From a virus, in IMG/VR virus record IMGVR_UViG_3300037193_000301, positions 1-26,613 of that record: a stretch of 26,613 bases of DNA; one strand, given 5' to 3'. Positions 20,434 to 26,613 of this stretch are shown here, in pieces. The stretch's first letter is position 1. Each line of letters begins with the position of its first letter. The position numbers and the translations under genes are program-made. A model generated the notes under the pieces. That model saw only the letters and a program-made list of their open reading frames with translations, ran no database searches and was not told the DNA's origin.

Positions 20434-21371
20434 GGCGTGTCTCCTTCTGGAAGATCAGCAGACACATATCCGCCGCCTCCAGGAAGCTGTGCGCCAGGAG
20501 TCTGCACTTGCGAAGAGTCACCGACAGGAATCAACGGCTCGCCTTTGAAGTTCGGACCGTTGCTCCACACGCCAATGCAGTCTTCGTGATACCGCTTCAA
20601 GCAATCCGGCCTGATGCGGTACGTGTCGCCAACCTGTATGGCGTAGGCGGTCGTTTCATTCAACGTGACGACCATGCCCTCCACGTCTTCAGTGGCGAAC
20701 TCCTTGCCGGCGTTGTCGCCTGTCAGCCACTGCACACGACCGGGCATAGGTGTGATCGTCGACAGCGCGCTCGCTGTGAATATACGATCGGTTTCGGCGC
20801 CGACCGCAACAACAGATCCATTCACCCATAACGGGCCAAGAGCCACGCCGCATCCAGTCTGCTGCGCGGCATGCGAGCCAAAGATAGCGCGGCAAGTTCT
20901 GGAATACACCGAACCTACCGGTTGCTTCAGTCGCATCATGTACGACAGCAATTCTGGAATCCAGATCATGCCATACTTGGTACGAACCTCTCCTACGTCG
21001 CCGGCGTCAAGTACGATGTGCCCCATCGACAGATCTTCGAAGTTGACCAAGTAGCAAATCCATTGCGCGTCGTCGAACTCACCGGCGTTCACCATGTCGG
21101 TGTTGACTCCAGGCGTTGGAGCTTGCGTGATCAGCGCGTAACCCTCGGCGTTGTCGACAGAGTAGCCTGTGTCAGTGCTAAACGTGGATGGATCAAAGCC
21201 GTTCGTGGCGGAGTAGTTCACAACTCCACCGCCATCATCGTATGCCACATCCTTGTCTAACGTCGCCAGCCCGTAGACGAAGCCTGACTTCAGGATGATC
21301 TTCAGCAATCGACACGTCGTCGTGGCGTTCTGCTGAAGATGCGCCATCAATCTTGAAGGAACGCGTCTCAT
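20430..21371 (-). CDS. DUF2163 / BR0599-type baseplate protein
   Basis: 313 residues, ATG 21371 overlapping the DUF2460 stop. The N-terminal half shows the DUF2163 pattern (LLKIILKSGFVYGLATLDKD, NGFDPSTFSTDTGYSVDNAE, DAQWICYLVNFEDLSMGHIV). The C-terminal 80 residues show the BR0599 motif (LTGDNAGKEFATEDVEGMVV, RIRPDCLKRYHEDCIGVW, NGPNFKGEP) with paired Cys that in relatives can hold an iron-sulfur cluster or metal. It forms part of the distal tail structure. Confidence 0.85.
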   Translation of the reverse strand: MRRVPSRLMAHLQQNATTTCRLLKIILKSGFVYGLATLDKDVAYDDGGGVVNYSATNGFDPSTFSTDTGYSVDNAEGYALITQAPTPGVNTDMVNAGEFDDAQWICYLVNFEDLSMGHIVLDAGDVGEVRTKYGMIWIPELLSYMMRLKQPVGSVYSRTCRAIFGSHAAQQTGCGVALGPLWVNGSVVAVGAETDRIFTASALSTITPMPGRVQWLTGDNAGKEFATEDVEGMVVTLNETTAYAIQVGDTYRIRPDCLKRYHEDCIGVWSNGPNFKGEPLIPVGDSSQVQTPGAQLPGGGGYVSADLPEGDTP

Positions 21372-21970
21372 ACGCTGAGATCCTCCATGAGCGAAACATC
21401 CGATGTTAGGAACAGCCCGTCAGCTCCCTTGTCGTCGCCGCTGAACGACAACGAGTCGTCTTCGAACATGACTGGCACATCGAACTCTCCGCTCCACCGT
21501 AGTATGCCACCGTTGCTTGCCGTGAAGGTAGCCATTCCAGTGGTGTAGTCCACAGCAGCAGGTATCTCAACACCGTCATCGGTTATGATGACGGTATCTT
21601 CAACTGGCTTGCGAATGTTTCTAACGACGTTACGATCACCGAACTCGTACACCTTGATCAGCTGAACAGTCTGCGGTGAACCAGTGCCGAGCACTGGTAG
21701 CAACTCGTTTGTCGCCTCGAAGTCTGCCCAATCCTTCAACCTGAACGCATACACGCCGCCGAAGCAAGCATTGAATGCATTCACAACTTCCATGTGATCT
21801 TGCGGTAGCAGGTTACGATAGATCACAGTATAGCGATACAACGGCCGCGATCTGCGCGGGTTGCGTCGAATGATTTCGTTTTTCAGACCGATCTTTCGCG
21901 TGGCCCAAGTAGGACCGCCGCGCGTGCCGTAAGACACGCAGTCGAGCAAGCGTGCTTCGACGAATGACAT
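21368..21970 (-). CDS. DUF2460-type distal tail protein
   Basis: 200 residues, its start overlapping the tape-measure stop by one base (TAATG). Typical features are FVEARLLDCVSYGTRGGPTW at the start, NPRRSRPLYRYTVIYRNLL, VVNAFNACFGGVYAFRLKDW and the GDRNVVRNIRKP-type motif. The fold corresponds to the distal tail protein ring that connects the tail tube to the tip. The protein is of normal length for the family. Confidence 0.85.
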   Translation of the reverse strand: MSFVEARLLDCVSYGTRGGPTWATRKIGLKNEIIRRNPRRSRPLYRYTVIYRNLLPQDHMEVVNAFNACFGGVYAFRLKDWADFEATNELLPVLGTGSPQTVQLIKVYEFGDRNVVRNIRKPVEDTVIITDDGVEIPAAVDYTTGMATFTASNGGILRWSGEFDVPVMFEDDSLSFSGDDKGADGLFLTSDVSLMEDLSV

Positions 21971-23928
21971 TAGCCTAACCTCATAGATGCGCTTCGTTGT
22001 CTACGCGATGCTTCCAGTTCCAACTGTCGAGCAGACCGCTGATCTACGCGTCCTTGTACGTAGATGTTCTGCGTTAGCTTCTGCCCTCCGCTTCCTGCCC
22101 AAGCTCCAGCAGGAATGAACTCTCCTGCCGTATCAGGAACAAACAATTCAGGCTGCGCGCCTCGTCCAATGAGATACGCCTGTCCTTTGCGACCGCGACC
22201 TCCTTGGTCTCGCGATCCTCCGAACCACGACATGCCTATGTCAGCAATGTCGCCCCATAGACCACCGCCTCCAGAGCCCGACCCTCCAAACCCTGTGCTG
22301 TCCTCGCCGAAGAGGTATCCTGCGATGTCGGCCGCGATGGCTTGAATGGCCATCTTCTGCAGCATGTCCATGAACGCATCCAGCGCGCCATCGGCTCCCT
22401 TCTTAACTCCGCCTTCCAAACTTTCCTCGATACCCGTCGCCAGAATATCTTGAATGTTTTCTTTGGCACGCTCCTCAAACTTGTCCATCTCATCCTTGAC
22501 TTCTATCATCGTTTCGAGCTCGCCTTCGATGATCTCACGATTGCGCTCGATATCCTTCTTGATAGACTCGTCGATGCCACGCATGAACTCGTCGGTCTCT
22601 TCGGCTTCCTTCTTTAGGTCTTCCAACTTGGCAGTCAGCTCAATGATCGTTTCCTTATACGGCTCTGCCGCTGCCCCTGCTTCCCTGAACGTTTCAGATA
22701 AGTCCCCTTGAGCGATGCGGTAGCGAATGGTCGCCTCCTCGCTCATGTTGAATGTCTCGACCTGCTCACGCAAGCCTTGCTCCAACCGCTTGATCTCCTT
22801 TAGCGCAGAATCCGCTGCCTTCTTAGCCGCATCTTCCGCCTTCTCATCGTTGAATATAAGTGTCTCTTTCAACGTGTTGTCGATCTGCGTGGCAGCGCCT
22901 TCCACTTGCGGGACCGTATCACTCCACACTTGAGCGATCGTCTCCAGGTCTTCCGTGACATTCTGCTTGATATCTGTGAACGTATCCTTATATGCCTGCG
23001 CGGCTGCCTTGAAGTCTCCCTGCACAAGTGATTGCAGCGCCTGAGCATTGCCGTAGATGGCACGCCCAAGCTGCTCAAACACTGATACGACAACAATTCC
23101 CGCAGTCACCAACGTCTTGAGGATCACTGCCAATCCTTTGACTGCCGCCTCCAAAGCTCCGCCTGCCTTGGCGCTCTCGATGAAGTTCGTAGTAATGGCA
23201 GCGAACGTTGGCAGCAACTGTTCCGCCGCCTGATTCGCCAACCCGTTGAACACGGCTTGCGCTCGTGACAGGTTGTCATTGAACTCTTCGGCTGCCTTGC
23301 CTGCCTTCGTGCTGACGGTGAGGCCAAAGCGATCCGCCTCATCTGTCAGCGCCTTGATCCCTGCACGCCCCTGGTTCAAGAACGGAATGAGATCAGCGCC
23401 AGACTTGCCGAACAATTCTTGCGCCAGCGCGGCCTTCGCGGCCCCGTCTTCCATCTGAGAAAATCTATCTGCCACGTCCAGCAGAAGCTCATCCGTACTC
23501 TTCAAAGATCCATCTGCGTTAGTAGCAGACACGCCCAACGCATCGAACGCTTTCTGAGCAGTGTCCGATCCTCGCGCGGCGTCAGCTTGCGCTTTCTGCA
23601 ACTTACGCAAGCTCGTGTTCAGTCCTTCCATGGACGTGCCTGATAAGTCGGCCGCATACTTCAACTGCGACAACGTTTCAGTTGAGACGCCCGTCGACTG
23701 AGCCATCTTCGACAGGTCGTCCGCTGCATCAATGGCACTCTTAGACATCGCCGCGAATGCGACGACTGCACCACTGACAGCAGCGGCCACTCCTGCCGCG
23801 ATGTTCTTAGCGGAAATGCTGGCGGACTTGTCGAATTTTTCCAGTCGTTTGTTCGCCTTGTCCAGCTGCGCCATGTACTGCGCAGTCTGAGCCTCTAGCT
23901 TGACGACTAGTTTTGCAAGATCCGTCAT
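21970..23928 (-). CDS. Tail tape-measure protein
   Basis: 652 residues, ATG 23928 overlapping the upstream stop by ATGA. The N-terminus (ARLVVKLEAQ-like AKLVVKLEAQTAQYMAQL) and the following helical hydrophobic segment (AAGVAAAVSGAVVAFAAM) with SQLKYAADLSGTSMEGLNTS match prophage tape-measure proteins. Further membrane-like helices lie near 260-300 (AVILKTLVTAGIVVVSVF), then long coiled coils (350-500). The end carries QPELFVPDTAGEFIPAGAW, common in this family. The protein fills the tail lumen and sets tail length; at about 0.15 nm per residue it predicts a tail near 100 nm. Confidence 0.9.
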   Translation of the reverse strand: MTDLAKLVVKLEAQTAQYMAQLDKANKRLEKFDKSASISAKNIAAGVAAAVSGAVVAFAAMSKSAIDAADDLSKMAQSTGVSTETLSQLKYAADLSGTSMEGLNTSLRKLQKAQADAARGSDTAQKAFDALGVSATNADGSLKSTDELLLDVADRFSQMEDGAAKAALAQELFGKSGADLIPFLNQGRAGIKALTDEADRFGLTVSTKAGKAAEEFNDNLSRAQAVFNGLANQAAEQLLPTFAAITTNFIESAKAGGALEAAVKGLAVILKTLVTAGIVVVSVFEQLGRAIYGNAQALQSLVQGDFKAAAQAYKDTFTDIKQNVTEDLETIAQVWSDTVPQVEGAATQIDNTLKETLIFNDEKAEDAAKKAADSALKEIKRLEQGLREQVETFNMSEEATIRYRIAQGDLSETFREAGAAAEPYKETIIELTAKLEDLKKEAEETDEFMRGIDESIKKDIERNREIIEGELETMIEVKDEMDKFEERAKENIQDILATGIEESLEGGVKKGADGALDAFMDMLQKMAIQAIAADIAGYLFGEDSTGFGGSGSGGGGLWGDIADIGMSWFGGSRDQGGRGRKGQAYLIGRGAQPELFVPDTAGEFIPAGAWAGSGGQKLTQNIYVQGRVDQRSARQLELEASRRQRSASMRLG

Positions 23929-24359
23929 TTCTTCGCACTCCTACTTTGACCTTTGCGCTTCACTCTCGCCTTCGCTGCCTTCATACGACGCATCCCTTCT
24001 TCGGCAGAGACTGGCGTTGCCACCGATGCCAGTCCAGCAAGCATCTTCTCCTCGGCATTAGCCTTACGATCCGTTGGCGTCCGTACCATGAACTGATCCA
24101 TGTCGATCTTGGTGTTAGGCTTAACGCGACTGCGCCTAACCTCTCTTGCGAGAATGGCCGTGTGCAAATTGTCGCGCCACGGCCCCCAAGGTTCTTCTTC
24201 CCAATACTTCTGCCAACCGAGATACGATCGTAGCGTCATCGATCGTTTCATCTCATCGATATCGGGGCACCCTAGCAGTGCGGCTAACCGATAATCGAAC
24301 AGCTCAGCTGGCGTCAGGCTCTTTTTCGTCGTCGTCCTTGTCGTCGCTCTTGAACCCAC
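23925..24359 (-). CDS. Tail assembly chaperone, T part (frameshift product)
   Basis: The frame is open from GTG 24359, directly after a TGA, to 23925 (144 codons) and overlaps the upstream G gene by 56 bases. As in lambda G/GT and Mu-like phages, it is most likely read as an extension of G through frameshifting in the overlap, giving a protein of about 243-244 residues. After the shift the sequence runs KKSLTPAELFDYRLAALLGC and DMDQFMVRTPTDRKANAEEK, ending in a basic tail. The GTG has no good ribosome site of its own. It helps assemble the tape-measure protein encoded next. Confidence 0.7.
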   Translation of the reverse strand: MGSRATTRTTTKKSLTPAELFDYRLAALLGCPDIDEMKRSMTLRSYLGWQKYWEEEPWGPWRDNLHTAILAREVRRSRVKPNTKIDMDQFMVRTPTDRKANAEEKMLAGLASVATPVSAEEGMRRMKAAKARVKRKGQSRSAKK

Positions 24360-24657
24360 TCAACCTCATGACCTTGTTGAGAATGGGCATCGAAGCGCGG
24401 GCCGACTTCGCAATCGGCTCAGCCTCCTCGGCATTCGTGAAGACCGGGTTACCTCCCGGACCGTCGATCACGCATGCCGCGATCAGCATCGCTGTAGCCT
24501 TGACACGGTTGGCCTTCAACAGTCGCCCGTACTCGGCAAATTCCAGCGTTCCGATCTCGCGCACGTAGAGCTTCTGATCTTCCAGTTCAACTACGTCTTC
24601 TCTGATGGCTGCTATATTTAGCAGCGCTGCCTTTACGGCGACTCCGGCTGAATCCAC
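24304..24657 (-). CDS. Tail assembly chaperone, G part
   Basis: 117 residues from GTG 24657, with GGAGG four bases upstream; it overlaps the tail-tube gene by 25 bases. The protein is mostly helical (EFAEYGRLLKANRVKATAML and PILNKVMRLSGFK) and ends in an acidic stretch SDDKDDDEKEPDAS. Size, place between tail tube and tape measure, and the overlap with the T frame identify it as the short form of the tail chaperone. Frameshifting near its end would add the T part to a minority of molecules. Confidence 0.75.
   Translation of the reverse strand: MDSAGVAVKAALLNIAAIREDVVELEDQKLYVREIGTLEFAEYGRLLKANRVKATAMLIAACVIDGPGGNPVFTNAEEAEPIAKSARASMPILNKVMRLSGFKSDDKDDDEKEPDAS
24322..24326 (-). promoter_or_regulatory. 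Candidate slippery site for -2/+1 frameshift in the tail chaperone
   Basis: On the - strand the G frame reads GAC-GAA-AAA-GAG and the T frame AAA-AAG-AGC, so the T frame is +1 (equivalently -2) relative to G. The run of five A's lets the Lys tRNA re-pair fully after a -2 slip, or as AAG after a +1 slip. No other homopolymer occurs in the 56-base overlap. Mu-like phages use -2 shifts at this place, lambda a -1 shift. Confidence 0.55.
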
Positions 24658-25091
24658 AAAACCTCCCCGCTGATCTTCAAGGTGTACGTAAGGACGGACT
24701 TCTCACCGATGGGGCCGGTGACGTTCCACGCGCGTACAGTCGCGTTGAACAAGAAGTATTCGGTCGGCTCAGGCTCCGGACTAACGTTCGGAGTCTTCTT
24801 GGCGATACGGATCGTGACGATCTCATCGTTCTTGTACGCCAAGTACAGCGTGCGCAGAAGCGTATCCCCAGGGATGTAGTTGTTCTGGAGAGGAATCTCC
24901 ACGCCATCCGCGAGGCCGTTGCGATATGCGCGCCCGTTGTCGCAGTAGCTCGTGACATCGACGAGCGGCTTTTCTTCGCCGACCGAACCGAAGTCGAACG
25001 CTGCGCACAAGTCATCAAAGTCCTCGGGCGACAGTCCGTCACCCAGCTGGACTTTCCAGTCATTACCAATTAAGGTATCTTCCGAAGCCAT
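24633..25091 (-). CDS. Major tail (tube) protein candidate
   Basis: 152 residues from ATG 25091 with TAGGAG upstream. The pattern NDWKVQLGDGLSPEDFDDLC and VDVTSYCDNGRAYRNGLADG, with GVEIPLQNNYIPGDTLLRTL and a terminal beta stretch (TVRAWNVTGPIGEKSVLTYT), fits the beta-sandwich of lambda/GTA-like tail-tube proteins. It is directly before the tail chaperones, the usual place for the tube gene. No sheath gene is present, supporting a non-contractile tail. Length is normal for small tube proteins. Confidence 0.75.
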   Translation of the reverse strand: MASEDTLIGNDWKVQLGDGLSPEDFDDLCAAFDFGSVGEEKPLVDVTSYCDNGRAYRNGLADGVEIPLQNNYIPGDTLLRTLYLAYKNDEIVTIRIAKKTPNVSPEPEPTEYFLFNATVRAWNVTGPIGEKSVLTYTLKISGEVLWIQPESP

Positions 25092-25094
25092 TTC

Positions 25095-25484
25095 TTAACT
25101 CCTATCTTCGTACCAAATGTCCCACTGCTGGGTCCTACGAAACAAACCTGGATCAGAGTCTACGGAGTCGTACTCCGTTGTCAGCGTGCACTGACGTATC
25201 CTCGTCCCTGCCACAACACCGGTGAAGTCGAGCATCCTTTCTCGAACCGCGTCGGCTGTCGATACCATCTCACTGTACTGCCTTGCGTACACGTCTAGCT
25301 GGAATGATCCAGATGCCAAGCGTGTGTCACCGCAGTAGGTGCGATCACGAAACGTGGACACAAGATAGTACACGACAGACGGATAGACGCGTCCCTTCTG
25401 TAGCGAAGGAAAGATGCGCTCACCCACGAGCGCTTCCACTGCCGCGTCTTCGTGCAACAACACATATAAGTCAGGCGTGCTCAT
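25095..25484 (-). CDS. DUF3168-type tail terminator/completion protein
   Basis: I take ATG 25484, which overlaps the upstream stop by ATGA; a longer frame exists only because the upstream gene region stays open. The product has 129 residues. MSTPDLYVLLHEDAAVEALV, ERIFPSLQKGRVYPSVVYYL and the segment SGSFQLDVYARQYSEMVSTA are typical of DUF3168 proteins. In other phages this family caps or completes the tail tube at the head-proximal end. It fits the order head-tail joining, gp10-like, DUF3168, tube. Confidence 0.82.
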   Translation of the reverse strand: MSTPDLYVLLHEDAAVEALVGERIFPSLQKGRVYPSVVYYLVSTFRDRTYCGDTRLASGSFQLDVYARQYSEMVSTADAVRERMLDFTGVVAGTRIRQCTLTTEYDSVDSDPGLFRRTQQWDIWYEDRS

Positions 25485-25915
25485 TTCTTTCTCGCTATCT
25501 TGTCGATCACCTTCTTCAAGTGCTCTGCCAATGCCTTCTGCTGTTGCTCCAACGTCGCCTGGAATGCGGGACGAAGCCATGGCTGCGCCTGCATGTCGCT
25601 CGTTCCCTTTTCCACAAAGTCCACAGCATAGTGCGCTTCCTTCCTAACGCCGATGCTCACGCTGACTTTCTGCTTGTCCCTACTCAGCACCGTTATATAA
25701 CGAATGCTGCGCTTTGCGAACCCTGGACTGACCATGCGCCCTTTGTAGGTACGATGCAGTCGATTCACTTTGTTTACAGGGATCAATCCCTGCGCCTTAG
25801 TGACGACCACGCGACCAGCAGCGCGCCCTCCGGCACGCAGCGCTTTACCATCTTCGAGCTGACCAAGCTCTCGAAGCTTCTTCGTCAACTCAGCAGTGCC
25901 TTCTAGCTCGCTCAC
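25481..25915 (-). CDS. HK97 gp10-like neck/tail protein
   Basis: 144 residues, ATG 25915 overlapping the upstream stop by ATGA. The HK97-gp10_like pattern is present: ELTKKLRELGQLEDGKALRA, GGRAAGRVVVTKAQGLIPVN, a middle part with IGVRKEAHYAVDFVEKGTSD and the terminal MQAQPWLRPAFQATLEQQQK. This family forms part of the head-tail connector or tail completion ring. Position between the joining protein and DUF3168 supports the call. Confidence 0.85.
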   Translation of the reverse strand: MSELEGTAELTKKLRELGQLEDGKALRAGGRAAGRVVVTKAQGLIPVNKVNRLHRTYKGRMVSPGFAKRSIRYITVLSRDKQKVSVSIGVRKEAHYAVDFVEKGTSDMQAQPWLRPAFQATLEQQQKALAEHLKKVIDKIARKK

Positions 25916-26289
25916 GAATCACCTTCCTCAACCTTCGGCGGTTGAAAGCGATCCGGGTTCTTGCACGACAGTTTGATCTCTCGCGCAAGCGTCAAGTCAG
26001 GACTGATACCTTCGATTCCGTAAGCATCGTACGTCCCGCTTCGCGGCGGGTTCTCATGCAGCACGCGCATATCTGATGTCACGCCAGTACGATGTCGTAT
26101 CGTTATCTCAGTTGTAACATTAGGATTGATCTGCTGTGCGGCAAAGAACTTATTGCCACGCAGGTTCTCAATCGCCGCTGGGACGTTCTCCCAAACGGTT
26201 TCCCACGTCGTTCGTACTTCCCCGAAGGAGGCTTTGGTCTCCACCGGCCTTTGAATCGTTACGCGGTGTCTCAACTTTCCGGCTTGCAT
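25912..26289 (-). CDS. Head-tail joining (head closure) protein
   Basis: 125 residues, ATG 26289 sharing one base with the stop codon of the preceding gene. AGKLRHRVTIQRPVETKASF at the start and WETVWENVPAAIENLRGNKF match the PF05521-type head-tail joining family (SPP1 gp16-like). TTEITIRHRTGVTSDMRVLH follows the same pattern. The protein would close the portal exit after packaging and receive the tail. It is of normal length. The next three genes are also connector and tail-completion genes. Confidence 0.85.
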   Translation of the reverse strand: MQAGKLRHRVTIQRPVETKASFGEVRTTWETVWENVPAAIENLRGNKFFAAQQINPNVTTEITIRHRTGVTSDMRVLHENPPRSGTYDAYGIEGISPDLTLAREIKLSCKNPDRFQPPKVEEGDS

Positions 26290-26613
26290 CAGACTGCCTC
26301 CTCAACAAGAACGCCTTCAGTTTCGCACGCGTCTCCATGCACCTTTTGCATGTCATTGATCACCTCATTCAAGTCAGCCATCTTGAAACAACGCAGCGCC
26401 GACCCTGGCGTACAGTTAAGTATCTCAACTCCACGCTCCGCGTACATCGTCGCAGACTTCTCAAAGAAGTGCACGAAGGTCGTATACGGTGAGCGATGAC
26501 TGGCGCGCCACTTATGTTCGCCGAACCAGTGCTGATACTTACCGGTCTTTCGCATGTCGAACCCGATCAACAAAATCCGCGTCGCTCCAAACTTCACAGC
26601 AAGTTGCACAGCT
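26289..26613 (-). CDS. Phage protein of unknown function, DUF115-like pattern (5' partial)
   Basis: The frame is open to the window edge, so the gene is cut; a GTG at 26609 is only the first possible start visible. About 107 residues are seen. The motif string AVKFGATRILLIGFDMRKTG, then HWFGEHKW, a Tyr/Phe-rich middle and GVEILNCTPGSALRCFKMAD is one I associate with a widespread phage protein resembling DUF115/MptE-like Rossmann proteins. The function is unknown; nucleotide or sugar-phosphate chemistry has been suggested only by the fold. It lies upstream of the head-tail joining gene, where a connector gene is often found. Confidence 0.6.
   Translation of the reverse strand, partial: AVQLAVKFGATRILLIGFDMRKTGKYQHWFGEHKWRASHRSPYTTFVHFFEKSATMYAERGVEILNCTPGSALRCFKMADLNEVINDMQKVHGDACETEGVLVEEAV

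Noticed and set aside
25485-25580. 32-codon N-terminal extension of the DUF3168 gene
   Set aside because: It overlaps the gp10-like gene, and the ATG at 25484 forms an ATGA overlap like the other junctions and matches the family's N-terminus.

Overview
The window is a stretch of a tailed double-stranded DNA bacteriophage (Caudoviricetes), or a closely related prophage. It has two converging transcription blocks, tightly packed genes with ATGA stop/start overlaps, and a recognisable head-to-tail and tail gene order. A tape-measure gene, a tail-tube candidate, a two-gene tail-chaperone overlap and no sheath gene point to a siphovirus with a flexible, non-contractile tail. The tail-tip set (DUF2460, DUF2163, NlpC/P60, GTA-like hub) and an M15-type endolysin point to a Gram-negative, probably proteobacterial, host. 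No integrase, repressor, terminase, portal, major capsid or polymerase gene lies in this window, so lifestyle and replication cannot be judged.

Left block (1-9805, + strand). It opens inside a gene for an extremely charged protein with alternating acidic and Lys-rich blocks and a small folded C-terminus. Next come a terminator, small genes, a hairpin-rich stretch (934-1110) and an ECF-type sigma factor (1154-1651). Several very small proteins follow, one of them Cys-rich. From 2313 to 8969 lies what I read as a thymidine hypermodification and nucleotide-metabolism set: a DNA base hypermodification protein of the HMUDK_hel/aGPT-PPlase kind, a GT-B-like glycosyltransferase, a sulfotransferase-like P-loop protein, a divergent thymidylate synthase/dUMP hydroxymethylase, a glycerophosphodiester phosphodiesterase-like protein and a DUF3310 protein (relatives of the T7 gp1.7 dTMP/dGMP kinase). 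A stand-alone OmpR/PhoB-type winged helix and zinc-motif small proteins are interspersed. The likely logic is that the synthase homologue makes hydroxymethyl-dUMP, the gp1.7-like protein phosphorylates it, the polymerase incorporates it, and the HMUDK_hel protein plus the transferases elaborate the base in DNA. The chemistry of the final base is not readable from the sequence. The block ends with a GC-rich, hairpin-rich island built on CCTGCC/GGCAGG repeats (8936-9169) and two small membrane proteins.

A 10-bp-stem terminator (9816-9844) separates the two blocks.

Right block (9850-26613, - strand, read from right to left). Order of transcription: a partial gene of unknown function; head-tail joining protein; HK97 gp10-like; DUF3168; tail tube; chaperone G and T, overlapping by 56 bp with an A5 slippery run; tape measure (652 aa); DUF2460; DUF2163; NlpC/P60 peptidase; N-terminal hub piece with a 27-residue repeat; two tail proteins; C-terminal hub piece; DUF2793; a triple LamG-like adhesin; then small membrane proteins, an M15 endolysin, a secreted FN3 protein, a holin-like/lipoprotein fusion and a 61-aa protein. 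Nearly every junction overlaps by 1-4 bases, so this is probably one late operon whose promoter lies to the right of the window.

Most notable: the hypermodification set with its unusual sulfotransferase-like and glycosyltransferase members, the GC-rich repeat island, the hairpin array before the sigma factor, the split tail hub, and the probable -2/+1 frameshift in the tail chaperone.
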